Part shown: positions 17,290-27,203 of the stretch, piece after piece
Layout: every line of letters starts with the position of its first letter
Position numbering within the stretch: the first letter of the stretch is position 1
Assembly: GCF_011008845.1 (NCBI RefSeq)
Contig: NZ_JAAIWM010000003.1
Location: 310,001 to 374,000, forward strand
Length of the DNA: 64,000 bases
Source: Bacillus mesophilus
GTDB lineage: Bacteria > Bacillota > Bacilli > Bacillales > SA4
Direction: 5' to 3'
The notes under the pieces: model-generated
What the model was told of the DNA's origin: nothing
Database searches by the model: none
The model's input: only the letters and a program-made list of their open reading frames with translations
Made by a program: the position numbers and the translations under genes

Positions 17290-17904
17290 TTACATCATTC
17301 TCCCAAGAGGCCCCTGTTCATCAATAATATCCTCAATATCATAAACAGATATTGGAAACATCGGAAACCCAAATACATACGGTGTGAGATCATATAACTG
17401 AAAATATATAACAAGGACTTTATCTGCAATGTAAAAGTCTTGATCCGGTTGAATTGAAGTGAAGCCGTTAAGGACTGGAATACTGCGCTCCTTTATTTGC
17501 TTATCAATTATCGTTGAAAGTCTTTTAACATAATCACTTCCAGGCTTGAATAAGTCTTTCAATGTACAAAGCCTTCCTTTCTGCAGGTCAAATGTTAATG
17601 ACTTTATATACGTCATACCATGGGCCGCCTGATGGTGATACGTATAATTAGAGAGTGATAAACTGAGAACTTGACGTTGGTTATTTTTTAGTTCATATAA
17701 CCCAATCATCTCCTCTAGCGTTGTCGGCATATTTCCGATTTGCATATTGATGAGATTCTGGGTTTGATACACAATGGTTCGATTAATCAATATTTCCAAA
17801 TCTTTATTTTTCATGTTAAAAACTTTCGGATAAAAAACTGTTTTGCTCGGTCCACTGCTTATTTTAGCAGTTTTAATACTTACCGGAAACGTATTGGGCA
17901 TCAT
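17290..17904 (-). CDS. DUF4163/DUF3298 domain protein
   Basis: A 204-residue protein fitting the DUF4163-DUF3298 pair found in RsiV and PdaC-like proteins. The first half has the beta-rich V-F-Y-P-K-V-F and Y-T-Y-H-H-Q-A-A-H-G segment, and the second has L-T-F-D-L-Q-K-G-R-L-C-T-L-K-D-L-F followed by F-Y-I-A-D-K-V-L-V-I-Y-F. There is no signal peptide or membrane anchor, unlike secreted relatives. Two adjacent Met codons follow AGAGGATGA. The function is unknown. Confidence 0.85.
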   Translation of the reverse strand: MMPNTFPVSIKTAKISSGPSKTVFYPKVFNMKNKDLEILINRTIVYQTQNLINMQIGNMPTTLEEMIGLYELKNNQRQVLSLSLSNYTYHHQAAHGMTYIKSLTFDLQKGRLCTLKDLFKPGSDYVKRLSTIIDKQIKERSIPVLNGFTSIQPDQDFYIADKVLVIYFQLYDLTPYVFGFPMFPISVYDIEDIIDEQGPLGRMM

Positions 17905-18128
17905 AGTTCATCCTCTGATATTTTTTAGTTCATTGTATTCAGGGATTAGGTATTTGTGCTAGTTTGCTTAAATGATCAGGGTCTAAGTTCAGGCACTTGG
18001 TCCCCGTTTATTCTTTTCTAGTACCTATCGGGTGATTATTAGGTCGGAAACAGAGTAACGGTTCTCACGCTTTTTCCGACACCTCTAAAATTCACGCCGC
18101 ATGTGATAACCATTCTCTCAAGTCCCAG

Positions 18129-18312
18129 GATTTTGTTTTAAAGTAGGTAAAGGATAAATATCAAGTAATAATAGGAGAGTAAAAGAGTTGAAATTAAGAG
18201 GTTTGCATTTATATTCTTCAAGGATTTGGAACATCCCTTCTTTATATTAACAAAAGATTTTTCGTATCTTTACTAATATAAAGAAGGAACTTTAATTTAC
18301 TCAAACCTGTTG
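18129..18312. repeat. RAYT-upstream repeat block, solo copy (MITE-like)
   Basis: It matches the blocks at 17034 and 45441 but has no RAYT gene beside it. A perfect 14-bp inverted repeat, CCTTCTTTATATTA (18236-18249) and TAATATAAAGAAGG (18274-18287), lies within it. With the R1 copy at 18337 it forms a unit of about 235 bp. Confidence 0.85.
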
Positions 18313-18336
18313 GATCAGCTTACATAATCTTAAGCT

Positions 18337-18363
18337 GGAACGAAGTCCCTGTCCCCTCGTCCC
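18337..18363 (+). repeat. R1 palindrome, forward, next to a stop codon
   Basis: Reads GGAACGAAG then TCCCTGTCCCC. It ends five bases before the stop codon of the permease gene. Confidence 0.92.
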
Positions 18364-18368
18364 ACCAC

Positions 18369-19790
18369 CTACCAAATCAACAAAGCCACAATAGTAGAAA
18401 CAACTAACCCCGCCATAACCGGCCAGAAGTTTTTCCGTACAAGGTCCATGACTGGTACCCCACATAGGCCAGCTACAGCTACAAGGGATGACCAGGCTAT
18501 AATGGTTCCTCCACCTGTCCAGATCGATCCCATTTGACCGATGGCTGCAAGAGTCGATGGGTCAATTTGGTTGGAGGCAAGCGCACCTGATAACGCACCT
18601 GTTAATGGTAAGCCCGAAAAACCTGATCCGTCCAAGCCTGTGATAATCCCGATAATGAGTATTCCAAAGGCAGACAGTACGACATTTTCCGGAATAACAG
18701 TTTGTGCGGATTGAACGAGATCGAATAGGAAAGCTGGTGCAGCTTGATCTCCTAGTGACAGGATGCTTCCCGCAAAGTCTCCACTTCCTAAGAAGAAGAA
18801 TCCCGCAATTGGAATAACGGGGCCCATCGCTTTAAAGGCAAATACAAAGCCTTGTGTAATATGTTCACTAATTCGGTCAAGTGCTTGCACTTTGCCGTAA
18901 GAAAGTGTGGCAAAACTTAAGAGCAAGACGGCAACTCCACCAATGAAAGCAGCTCCGTCACCACCTTCAAAGCCCCCCATTCTTCCGCCACTTACTTTCG
19001 TGTAAATCATGTAGATCATGACACCTAGCATGGAAAGCGGCACCAATACAGCAAACACTTTACTCCACTTCGGTTTTGTAATCTCTTTCCCTTCATGTGT
19101 TTCACTTGAACCTTGCAGTGCTTTTAATTCAGTATCGATAATTGGATCATCTGACTTCCTTATATTTTTTCTAATGCCTAAATAGGCGAGCGTTATTGCT
19201 GTTACACCCGCAACTAGGGAAAGTACTAATGCTTTATCTGCAACCAACCCCGCATCGATACCTGCTGCTTTCGCACTTAGTCCTGGAGCTACTTGCATCA
19301 CATAGTCTGATGAAAGTGCCATCCCTTGCCCCGCTAGTGCTACTGCCATTGCAGCACCCATTAATGGTAAACCGGCTCTTACTGCGGCCGGAACTAATAA
19401 AGCACATATCAATGGTACCGCTGGTGTCGGCCAGAAAAATAACGAAATAACAAACGTGACCCCAATGAGGACTAAAAAGGCAATATGACCATTCGTCATA
19501 ACCTTTTGGATAGGAGAAATCATTTGCCGATCTGCCCCTAAATCCCTAAGTGAATTTAGTAATGCGACCATAAAGGTAATAATAAGAAAGATACTAAACA
19601 ATTCTTTGGCTGCCGTTAAGTTGGCATTAAACACAGAAGTGAATCCACTAATCACACTTCCTTGATATACCCACGCAACTAGGAAGGTTCCTAATAAGGT
19701 AGGCAAGACGACTCCCTTTCTAAAAGTCATTGTTAAGATAACAGCCAAAGTGACTAAAGCATACAACCAATGTGCTGCTGTTAACTCCAT
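18369..19790 (-). CDS. Polytopic permease, ion-transporter-superfamily-like
   Basis: A 473-residue protein with about 12 membrane helices and two related halves with hairpin-like motifs: F-W-P-T-P-A-V-P-L in the first and D-G-S-G-F-S-G-L-P-L-T-G in the second. This organisation resembles GntP, DctM or ArsB-type carriers of organic anions. A hydrophilic loop lies between residues about 205 and 235. It is transcribed alone. I cannot name a substrate. Confidence 0.75.
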   Translation of the reverse strand: MELTAAHWLYALVTLAVILTMTFRKGVVLPTLLGTFLVAWVYQGSVISGFTSVFNANLTAAKELFSIFLIITFMVALLNSLRDLGADRQMISPIQKVMTNGHIAFLVLIGVTFVISLFFWPTPAVPLICALLVPAAVRAGLPLMGAAMAVALAGQGMALSSDYVMQVAPGLSAKAAGIDAGLVADKALVLSLVAGVTAITLAYLGIRKNIRKSDDPIIDTELKALQGSSETHEGKEITKPKWSKVFAVLVPLSMLGVMIYMIYTKVSGGRMGGFEGGDGAAFIGGVAVLLLSFATLSYGKVQALDRISEHITQGFVFAFKAMGPVIPIAGFFFLGSGDFAGSILSLGDQAAPAFLFDLVQSAQTVIPENVVLSAFGILIIGIITGLDGSGFSGLPLTGALSGALASNQIDPSTLAAIGQMGSIWTGGGTIIAWSSLVAVAGLCGVPVMDLVRKNFWPVMAGLVVSTIVALLIW

Positions 19791-19902
19791 ATATATAATC
19801 CTCCTTTTGAGAGTTACTCCCAGGGTAAAATTATCATATGTACAGCAGCCTAATTTGGTGAAATGGTACTCTTTTTTAAAGTTCGCTAATTTATGCAGGT
19901 AA

Positions 19903-19949
19903 CAAAAAATAAGAGTGCACCCAATGAACGTCTAACTATTGGGTGCACT
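19903..19949 (-). terminator. Intrinsic terminator, minus strand
   Basis: AGTGCACCCAAT (19914-19925) pairs perfectly with ATTGGGTGCACT (19938-19949). An A-rich run at 19903-19909 gives the U-tract on the minus strand. It probably ends the Fuc4NAc operon, whose last stop codon is about 155 bases upstream. Confidence 0.85.
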
Positions 19950-20008
19950 TCATAGGACTGTCTCTCTATGGAAAGAAATTAAAACTACTGTTGATAGCCG
20001 TTACGCCC

Positions 20009-20034
20009 TGTACAAGGTCCCTGTCACCTTGACA
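20009..20034 (+). repeat. R1 palindrome, forward, degenerate
   Basis: Reads TACAAGG then TCCCTGTCACCTTGACA. It lies between the operon's last gene and its terminator. Confidence 0.65.
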
Positions 20035-20103
20035 TCAACCGTCTTCATCTTCTATTAAAACAAGGTGATTCTGGACCTTTCCCTGAATTGATAACTGAAT
20101 ATA

Positions 20104-21240
20104 TTATTTACTTAAACTAAAAAAAAGGTGAATCTGATTGCAAATATAGTCTATATCTTTTTCAGGTATGTTAAAAAATAGAGGTAGTCTAATTAACCTC
20201 TCACTTTCTTTTGTAGTGTAAACGTCTTTTCCATAAAAAGTGCTGTGCTTTTCACCAGCTTCCGAGTTATGAAGTGGTACATAATGGAAAGCACTTGTGA
20301 TTTTTCTTTCCTTTAGATATTGAATGAGAGAAGTTCTTTCTTCTACATCTTTAACCTTGATATAAAACATGTGAGCATTATGAGAACATGTTTCAGGTAT
20401 GTAGGGTAGGACAATTTTATTATTATTTTCAAGCGGCTTCAATAATTTATAGTAGCGATTCCAAGACTTAAGTCTATTTGTATTAATTTCTTCGGAAAGT
20501 TCTAATTGTGCAAACAGATAAGCAGCATTCAACTCACTAGGCAAATATGAGGAACCAATGTCCACCCATGTGTATTTATCGACTTGACCCTGTAGAAATC
20601 GAGAACGGTTTGTCCCTTTTTCACGAATAATTTCTGCCCGGTCTATAAAAGTTGAATCGTTTATTAATAAAGCACCACCTTCTCCACTTGAGTAATTCTT
20701 TGTCTCATGAAAGCTATAACATCCCAAATGCCCAATAGTTCCTAGTGCTCTACCATTGTATAGACTCATGACACCCTGTGCCGCGTCTTCAATGACAAGT
20801 AGATTATGTTCTAAAGCAATCTTCATAATTGTGTCCATCTCACATGCAACTCCGGCATAGTGAACTGGAACAATTGCCTTTGTTCTTTCGGTAATTGCTG
20901 CTTCAATTAGGGTTTCATCGATATTCATTGTGTCCGGTCGAATATCAACAAATACAATCTTAGCCCCTCTTAACACAAAAGCATTAGCTGTTGAAACAAA
21001 GGTATAGGAGGGCATTATAACTTCGTCTCCCTCTTTTAAATCTAGAAGAATTGCGGCCATTTCCAATGCATGGGTACAAGATGTTGTCAATAACACCTTT
21101 GGAGAATTAAAGTGCTTTTCTATCCACCTGCTACATTGGTGTGTAAAAGGTCCATCACCTGAAAGTCTTTTTCCTTCTATAACTTGTTTAATATATTCAT
21201 TTTCACGACCAGTGACGGGAGGAATATTAAAAGGAATCAA
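20104..21240 (-). CDS. wecE: dTDP-4-amino-4,6-dideoxygalactose transaminase (WecE/RffA type)
   Basis: A 378-residue PLP-dependent sugar aminotransferase of the DegT/DnrJ/EryC1 family. It turns dTDP-4-keto-6-deoxyglucose into dTDP-Fuc4N using glutamate. It is strikingly close to E. coli WecE, sharing I-P-F-N-x-P-P-V, E-V-I-M-P-S-Y-T-F-V-S-T-A-N-A-F and V-H-Y-A-G-V-A-C-E-M-D-T-I. The PLP Lys is residue 181 in F-H-E-T-K-N-Y. I chose TTG 21240 as start because AAGGAAG precedes it and it matches the family's M-I-P-F-N; a longer frame to 21276 would overlap the upstream gene. Last gene of the operon. Confidence 0.93.
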   Translation of the reverse strand: MIPFNIPPVTGRENEYIKQVIEGKRLSGDGPFTHQCSRWIEKHFNSPKVLLTTSCTHALEMAAILLDLKEGDEVIMPSYTFVSTANAFVLRGAKIVFVDIRPDTMNIDETLIEAAITERTKAIVPVHYAGVACEMDTIMKIALEHNLLVIEDAAQGVMSLYNGRALGTIGHLGCYSFHETKNYSSGEGGALLINDSTFIDRAEIIREKGTNRSRFLQGQVDKYTWVDIGSSYLPSELNAAYLFAQLELSEEINTNRLKSWNRYYKLLKPLENNNKIVLPYIPETCSHNAHMFYIKVKDVEERTSLIQYLKERKITSAFHYVPLHNSEAGEKHSTFYGKDVYTTKESERLIRLPLFFNIPEKDIDYICNQIHLFFSLSK

Positions 21241-21253
21241 GTTGATCACTTCC

Positions 21254-21619
21254 TTATAATGATTTGCTTGTAACAATTATTCCTAAAACAATAAAGCTTA
21301 ATCCAATAATTTTATAACTAGAAACCGGCTCTTTAAAAATAAAAATAGACAATATAAATACGAGCACAAATGCGAGACTCATAAAAGGATAGGCGTAGCT
21401 TAACTGAAACTTTGTCATTGCTAATATCCAAAAAATTGATGCCACAAAAGCAGAAAGGAATCCAGAAATAATAAATGGATCCAGGAACAACTTAGCTATA
21501 AATAAAATTTTTTCGGAGATTTCAACAGGTAGTGCACCATATTTAGTTATTCTCCACTTCAAAACAATCTGTCCATAAACTGTAAAAAAAATGGTTCCAG
21601 CAATGTATAAGTACCCCAT
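21254..21619 (-). CDS. EamA/SMR-like four-helix membrane protein, probable lipid-sugar flippase
   Basis: A 121-residue protein with four membrane helices, laid out like EamA half-units and ArnE/ArnF: G-Q-I-V-L-K-W in helix 1, A-Y-P-F-M-S-L-A-F in helix 3 and E-P-V-S-S-Y-K-I-I-G at the start of helix 4. ArnE/ArnF flip undecaprenyl-phosphate-aminoarabinose. Here it lies next to a GT2 lipid transferase and a GT-C enzyme, so it most likely flips undecaprenyl-phosphate-Fuc4NAc (inference). The start is 4 bases after the acetyltransferase stop. Confidence 0.8.
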   Translation of the reverse strand: MGYLYIAGTIFFTVYGQIVLKWRITKYGALPVEISEKILFIAKLFLDPFIISGFLSAFVASIFWILAMTKFQLSYAYPFMSLAFVLVFILSIFIFKEPVSSYKIIGLSFIVLGIIVTSKSL

Positions 21620-21623
21620 TTAT

Positions 21624-22310
21624 CTACTCCTCTTGTTTAGTATATTTATGATATACTTCAACAACCTTATTAAATTTAAAGCCAAGGGAAATGTATAAAT
21701 TAATGACAGGTATGTTGGAAGCTGAAACAGAACTGCTAACATCGTGATATCCATCTTGAAACATTTGCTCAATGGCAGTGGCCCAGAAGTATTTTGCTAA
21801 TCCTTTTCCTCGGAATTTTTCATCTAATGCATGAAGTAAAATTTTATTGTTGTCAGAGCAAAAGAAGCCCGCTATTTCATCATTAAACATTAATGCAATC
21901 GCTTTTCCACTTGAGTGTAGTTGCTCAAGCCAAGACGCATATCTTTGATCACCTAATGAACTAGATAGAAAGAAATCTTTGTGGAATCGTCCATGTTCAA
22001 ACGTCCCACCCATACATATCTCCATTAACTTATTAAGCGGCGGCTTATAATTCAACTTTACATGTTCATTATAATGGAATACAAAATGGTCCCTTTTGCA
22101 AAAGGGTTCTAAAAGAGTATCCGCATAGTAAAAATCATGTTTATGAAGAAGCCTTTTATCAACCATTGGATCAACTTTAAGAGTAAAATGACCATGATAG
22201 TCCTTGATTTGATTTAGGGTTTCTTCACTATAACGCTGTACCTCATAGGTTGGCATTCCAAAAACCTTTTTGTCCCAAGGGGTTTCTATAATATAGTTTG
22301 ATTTATTCAT
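21624..22310 (-). CDS. GNAT acetyltransferase, WecD/RffC-like
   Basis: A 228-residue GNAT protein. The C-terminal acetyl-CoA loop is R-G-K-G-L-A-K-Y-F-W, followed by S-S-S-V-S-A-S-N-I-P-V-I-N-L-Y-I-S-L-G-F, typical of the fold. The N-terminal half resembles WecD, which acetylates the 4-amino group of dTDP-Fuc4N. Its operon with WecE-, RmlA- and RmlB-type genes supports that role. The start overlaps the previous stop by one base, indicating translational coupling. Confidence 0.85.
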   Translation of the reverse strand: MNKSNYIIETPWDKKVFGMPTYEVQRYSEETLNQIKDYHGHFTLKVDPMVDKRLLHKHDFYYADTLLEPFCKRDHFVFHYNEHVKLNYKPPLNKLMEICMGGTFEHGRFHKDFFLSSSLGDQRYASWLEQLHSSGKAIALMFNDEIAGFFCSDNNKILLHALDEKFRGKGLAKYFWATAIEQMFQDGYHDVSSSVSASNIPVINLYISLGFKFNKVVEVYHKYTKQEE

Positions 22311-23293
22311 TATTTTTCACCATTCTGAACGGTATTGTTACTATTTTGATGTACATCTTTAGTAGATTTAATTGTGTCTTTAACAATGTAGATGGGACGT
22401 TTTTTCACTTCATCAAAGGCCTTTCCAAGATATATTCCAATAATACCTAGCACAAAGATGATTAACCCCGACAAAAACCAAATTGATACAATCAAACTTG
22501 GCCAACCTTGAATTGCTTTTATACCCATTAAATCTCTTATGACAATATACAAAGCGTATATAAAGGAAAAAAACGAAATCATAAATCCTGCTCCAACAGT
22601 AAGTCGAAGTGGTTTATCAGAAAAGGCTATCATTACATTAAAAGCAAGTTTTAATAATTTTTTTAGGGAATATGACGAATTCCCCTCTATTCTCAGACTA
22701 TGTTGAATATCAATGGTAGTAGATTTAAAACCGACCCATTTAACCATAGTAGGAAAAAAGCGTAAATTCTCACGCATGCTCAGCAATGCAGATATTACCT
22801 TCGTATGGTAAATTCCAAAATTCGCCACTGTTCCATCTTGTTCTGTTTCGGTTAAGTAACTAAACACTTTATAAAATAATTTGGATGACAACTTTTTGAA
22901 AATAGTATCGTTTCGATTTGCCCTTCTTCCTAAAACAATATCAAACCCTTCTTTTGCCTGAGTGTATAGTTTTTCAATTTCTTCTGGCTGATCTTGTAAA
23001 TCACAGTCCATTACAACAATCCAGTCCCCACTCGAATAATCAAGTCCTGCTGTTATTGCATAATGTTGTCCAAAATTTCTTGAAAGGTTTATACCCACAA
23101 CTCTATCATCTTTTTTGACAAGTTGTTCAATCTTATCCCAAGAGTGATCGGGGCTAGCATCATTTACGAAGATCATCTCAAAATCTGTAGTAATTTGCTT
23201 TAAAGAGTCGGTTAACCTTCGATGTAACTCCTCTAAACATGATACACATCCATAGACTGGTACTACGACAGAAATTCGTTCATTATTTTTCAT
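22310..23293 (-). CDS. GT2 glycosyltransferase, polyprenyl-phosphate type (GtrB/DPM-like)
   Basis: A 327-residue enzyme with an N-terminal GT-A domain: V-V-V-P-V-Y, V-N-D-A-S-P-D-H-S and the D-C-D-L-Q-D-Q-P-E metal-binding motif. Two C-terminal membrane helices lie at about 233-255 and 275-297. The family moves a sugar from its nucleotide carrier onto undecaprenyl phosphate at the inner membrane face. In this operon the sugar is probably Fuc4NAc. Its start overlaps the end of rmlB by 11 bases. Confidence 0.92.
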   Translation of the reverse strand: MKNNERISVVVPVYGCVSCLEELHRRLTDSLKQITTDFEMIFVNDASPDHSWDKIEQLVKKDDRVVGINLSRNFGQHYAITAGLDYSSGDWIVVMDCDLQDQPEEIEKLYTQAKEGFDIVLGRRANRNDTIFKKLSSKLFYKVFSYLTETEQDGTVANFGIYHTKVISALLSMRENLRFFPTMVKWVGFKSTTIDIQHSLRIEGNSSYSLKKLLKLAFNVMIAFSDKPLRLTVGAGFMISFFSFIYALYIVIRDLMGIKAIQGWPSLIVSIWFLSGLIIFVLGIIGIYLGKAFDEVKKRPIYIVKDTIKSTKDVHQNSNNTVQNGEK

Positions 23294-24311
23294 TTCTTAA
23301 ATACCACTCCACTGTTTTGTATATTCCAGTTTCAAAATTCTCTTCTGCTGTCCATCCAATTTGCTTTTCTATTTTTGTTGCATCTATTGCATACCGACGA
23401 TCATGGCCAGGACGGTCATTTACAAACCGAATCAAGTCTTTAAAACTTGAGTATGAGGAGTTGACTAATTTCTCAGGAATCATTTCATCTAATATAGAAC
23501 ATATTTTATTTACTATATAGATATTTTCCTTTTCATTTCTACCACCAATATTATATGTTTCTCCTGCGGTTCCCTTATGAAAGGCAAGGTCAATGCCAAT
23601 ACAATGATCTCTTACATATAGCCAATCTCTAACGTTTTTACCATCACCGTATACAGGAATATATTCTAGGTTCCTAGCTCTTCTAATAATAGTAGGTATT
23701 AGTTTCTCTTTGTGCTGTTTAGGCCCGTAATTATTAGAACAATTAGTAGTAACCACATTTAATCCATATGTATGATAATAGCTTCTTACCAGGAAATCCG
23801 AACTTGCCTTACTCGCACTATAAGGACTATTAGGCGCATAAGGTGTTTCCTCTGTAAATAGACCCGTTTCCCCTAAGGTACCATAAACTTCATCTGTTGA
23901 AATATGATGGAATCTGCTTGAAGCATATTCAAGTTTATATTCACCTTGTGTGTCCATCCAGTAATTCTTTACGGCATTAAGTAGTGTAAATGTCCCATTC
24001 ACATTGGTTTTAATAAACACTTCTGGTCCAGAAATCGAATTATCCACATGGGATTCAGCAGCAAAATGTATCACATCGGTAACGTTATATTTAAAAAGAA
24101 TCTCTCTTATTAACTCACGATCACAGATATCTCCCTTAATAAAGTAATAGTTGGGGTTTTCCTCAACTTCCTTGAGATTGTGCAGATTTCCTGCATACGT
24201 AAGAGAATCTAAATTAATGATTTGATAATTAGTGTATTTCTCAAGCATATATATAATGAAATTAGATCCTATAAATCCGGCTCCACCTGTAACAAGTATT
24301 GTTTTTCTCAT
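23283..24311 (-). CDS. rfbB: dTDP-glucose 4,6-dehydratase (RmlB)
   Basis: A 342-residue NAD-dependent dehydratase making dTDP-4-keto-6-deoxyglucose. It has the Rossmann motif [10 protein letters not shown] at residues 8-17, substrate motif H-F-A-A-E-S-H-V-D, catalytic T-D-E-V-Y-G, and Y-S-A-S-K-A-S with the catalytic Tyr/Lys pair. N-Y-G-P-K-Q and [10 protein letters not shown] are also typical. It overlaps rmlA by four bases, so the two are co-translated. Confidence 0.97.
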   Translation of the reverse strand: MRKTILVTGGAGFIGSNFIIYMLEKYTNYQIINLDSLTYAGNLHNLKEVEENPNYYFIKGDICDRELIREILFKYNVTDVIHFAAESHVDNSISGPEVFIKTNVNGTFTLLNAVKNYWMDTQGEYKLEYASSRFHHISTDEVYGTLGETGLFTEETPYAPNSPYSASKASSDFLVRSYYHTYGLNVVTTNCSNNYGPKQHKEKLIPTIIRRARNLEYIPVYGDGKNVRDWLYVRDHCIGIDLAFHKGTAGETYNIGGRNEKENIYIVNKICSILDEMIPEKLVNSSYSSFKDLIRFVNDRPGHDRRYAIDATKIEKQIGWTAEENFETGIYKTVEWYLRNEK

Positions 24312-25234
24312 TTTGTTATTAATTCATTCCTTATACTATTTTCAATTTCATGTCCAAAAGAATAAAAATCCCTTGAGGCAATATCTACTAAATACTTACC
24401 ATATTCGTTTTTAAGCAATGGTTCAGCTAATTTCAACAATTGCTGCTTTGATATATAGCCCATATAATAGGAAATCTCCTCAAGGCAGGCAACTTTAAAG
24501 CCTTGTCGATTTTCTATTGTTTGAATAAAATGTGATGCTTCTAATAGTGATTCATGTGTTCCGGTATCAAGCCAAGCAAAGCCACGGCCTAACAGTTCCA
24601 CGTTTAATTGTCCCATTTCTAAATAAGCCTTATTTATATCAGTTATTTCAAGTTCACCCCGTTCAGAGGGGGAAATCCTTTTCGCAATTTCAACTACCTT
24701 AGTATCATAGCAGTATAAACCTGTAACAGCATAATTTGATTTTGGATGCTCAGGCTTTTCTTCGATAGATTTAGCTTTTTGATTTTCATCAAATTCTACC
24801 ACACCAAAGCGCTCGGGATCTTTAACCCTGTATCCGAAAATCGTTGCTCCTTGAGTACGCTGAGCTACTTTCCTTAATAGTGTTGTAAATCCATGACCAT
24901 AGAAAATATTATCCCCTAATATGAGTGCAACACTATCCATTCCTATGAATTTTTCTCCAATAATGAATGCCTCAGCAAGTCCATTAGGATGGGATTGTAT
25001 CGCATAAGAAAGTTGAAGTCCGATATCTTCACCACTACCAAGTAGTTGCTCAAATTTATGAGTGTCTTCCGGGGTTGAAATGATTAATATTTCTTGAATC
25101 CCTGCTAACATTAAGATTGATAAGGGATAATAAATCATTGGTTTATCATAAACAGGAAGCAACTGTTTAGAAATGCTTTTTGTAATAGGATAGAGGCGGG
25201 TACCACTTCCGCCTGCTAGAATAATCCCCTTCAT
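24308..25234 (-). CDS. rfbA: Glucose-1-phosphate thymidylyltransferase (RmlA)
   Basis: A 308-residue nucleotidyltransferase making dTDP-glucose, the first step of the pathway. It has the [11 protein letters not shown] signature near the start, then [17 protein letters not shown] and [10 protein letters not shown]. The start at ATG 25234 follows GGGAG and gives the usual [10 protein letters not shown]-terminus; a longer frame to 25255 has no binding site. Confidence 0.97.
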   Translation of the reverse strand: MKGIILAGGSGTRLYPITKSISKQLLPVYDKPMIYYPLSILMLAGIQEILIISTPEDTHKFEQLLGSGEDIGLQLSYAIQSHPNGLAEAFIIGEKFIGMDSVALILGDNIFYGHGFTTLLRKVAQRTQGATIFGYRVKDPERFGVVEFDENQKAKSIEEKPEHPKSNYAVTGLYCYDTKVVEIAKRISPSERGELEITDINKAYLEMGQLNVELLGRGFAWLDTGTHESLLEASHFIQTIENRQGFKVACLEEISYYMGYISKQQLLKLAEPLLKNEYGKYLVDIASRDFYSFGHEIENSIRNELITK

Positions 25235-25270
25235 TTTATCTACTCCCAACATCATTTCTAAAATTAAATT

Positions 25271-26944
25271 TTATTTATTTTCGATAAGAACATCGTAATA
25301 TTGATTTGAATGGATAATGTTATATTGGTTATTAATAAACTGATTTAACACATTATCTTTTTGATAAGTAATAGGAAGGAAGTCCTCCGCAATCATAAAC
25401 TTCATTCTAAAAACTACTTCAGGCTTGGGGTAATCATAAAAATAATCAGAGTATACGGAAAAGTCTTTCGTATAGGTGAACACCCAAAGTGTATTCCCCG
25501 CAGGTTTTGAAGTGCTAAATAAATAACCCCCAGGAATATGACTGTAGAAGAATATACTTTTGTGTTTGGAAAAAGAAAGAATATCTGTACTAAATGTTTG
25601 TAAGAAATCCCTTTTTTCTTTGGTTGTGTATAAACCTTTATAAGGGCCAAATTCTACTTTAGCTGTTAGCTCCTTTATAGGTTCATCTCTATAAACACTA
25701 TTCTGCATAAAGATTAATAAAACAATTATTATAGATGGTAATAGGATAGAGAGCCATTGTTTTGATTGAATAGCAGTCTTCCTATTATGAATGAGATGGA
25801 CGATAATATACGACAACGCTAGACTGGCAGGGAAAAATCCTAGTCCTGCTGCGTAAAAACCATTGCTGCTGGACCAAATAAAGGTTAGACCAGCAAATAA
25901 AGAAGGAATGAATATTAGAATAAACAACTTTCTGACTACTTTATCTCTAAAATGCAACAAAAATAGTAATGGAAAAAAGACGATATAATTATTAATAAAC
26001 TTTAGTGATTGTTGAATATCTAATTTGGCCGAATAATCATATGCTAGAATAGGCAAAAGCAGTAAAGACCAACTGTAAAGATCACTCTTTTTATAGTTAA
26101 GAAAAGTAACTAAAATAACAACTAATAATGCCAGTATTTTATTAGGAAATAAACTATACCAATTTAATAATTCATTAAAAATCTTCTGGAGGTCTCCACC
26201 TTGAGCCCCAACATAATTAATGTTTTGAATAAAGTAGGAAATATCTTCGATACCAGACTTAACTAAAACAAGAAAAATAGGAGAAGCAGCTAACATACTC
26301 CCAAGCAGAAAAAGAAACCATCTTTTTAGTGAATCAGTCTTTATTAAAGTGGTAAAAAGTAATATAGAATACATCAAATATGGAATAATGATGGTTGGGT
26401 ATGAAATTACCGAAAAACCAAATGTTATTCCTGCTATAAAAAATATAGTGTTCTTTCTATTGTTTAGGCTTAAAGAATAATAGACAAGAAAGAGGCTTAC
26501 TGTGAAAAGGCCGTATCCTAAGGTGTTATAGGAGAGTGCAGGGATATTGTTTGGTATAAAAACTAAACAAGAAAATGCAATTAGAAAAGCTGAATAGTAA
26601 GGAATGCCCCTTTTTAATACAATAAAAATAACTATTGAAACCATTATGAAGAAAACAAAGAAAAGAAATCGATTAAATAAGATTACACTATCTGTTCCAT
26701 CGTTTAGTATAAAAAACATCTTAAAAATAGGATACAAAAGAAAACTAGGAAACTGCAGTATATTTAGCTCACCAGTAAAGGGAGCTTTTCCTAGATAAAA
26801 TTCATAAGGTATACCACTATAAAAAGCTTCGTCTGTAAGGTCAACACCATAATATAATCTTTTGAATGTAATATATATAGTAAAGCAAAGGATAGATATG
26901 GATGTTGTTTTTACCCAGAACAGACTATTACGATATTTATCCAC
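25271..26944 (-). CDS. GT-C fold membrane glycosyltransferase-like protein
   Basis: A 557-residue protein with about 11-13 membrane helices and a short C-terminal extracytoplasmic domain. The first outer loop has D-L-T-D-E-A-F-Y, matching the acidic motif of GT-C enzymes (PMT/ArnT/GT39 group), which use lipid-linked sugars outside the membrane. As first gene of the operon that makes and loads Fuc4NAc, it is probably the transferase that decorates a surface polymer. The acceptor is not identifiable. Confidence 0.75.
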   Translation of the reverse strand: MDKYRNSLFWVKTTSISILCFTIYITFKRLYYGVDLTDEAFYSGIPYEFYLGKAPFTGELNILQFPSFLLYPIFKMFFILNDGTDSVILFNRFLFFVFFIMVSIVIFIVLKRGIPYYSAFLIAFSCLVFIPNNIPALSYNTLGYGLFTVSLFLVYYSLSLNNRKNTIFFIAGITFGFSVISYPTIIIPYLMYSILLFTTLIKTDSLKRWFLFLLGSMLAASPIFLVLVKSGIEDISYFIQNINYVGAQGGDLQKIFNELLNWYSLFPNKILALLVVILVTFLNYKKSDLYSWSLLLLPILAYDYSAKLDIQQSLKFINNYIVFFPLLFLLHFRDKVVRKLFILIFIPSLFAGLTFIWSSSNGFYAAGLGFFPASLALSYIIVHLIHNRKTAIQSKQWLSILLPSIIIVLLIFMQNSVYRDEPIKELTAKVEFGPYKGLYTTKEKRDFLQTFSTDILSFSKHKSIFFYSHIPGGYLFSTSKPAGNTLWVFTYTKDFSVYSDYFYDYPKPEVVFRMKFMIAEDFLPITYQKDNVLNQFINNQYNIIHSNQYYDVLIENK

Positions 26945-27203
26945 TTAAGTTAGTCCTTTCAAATATTGTGTGCCAAATTTTTTCATGGAAATACAGTTTA
27001 TTAATTACATGATCAGAATCAATGTTAACTCATTCTCATTGTTAACCAATTAAATACATTGGTATTATCCTCATTAAACGTATTTTTTACAATACCTTTT
27101 TGATTTTATTTGTAATTTTATTTTAAAATAAGGATGTAACTTAGATTTTGTCACACTTTTTACAAATAAGGCCATTTTGTTTAATCTTAATCTAAAGTAG
27201 GCT

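Larger units (their letters stand above)
17905..18368. other. Intergenic region with solo repeat, no gene
   Basis: No coding frame is supported. GTCGGAAA (18043-18050) and TTTCCGAC (18073-18080) form an 8-bp inverted repeat. A solo RAYT-upstream block and an R1 copy fill the rest. Confidence 0.7.
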
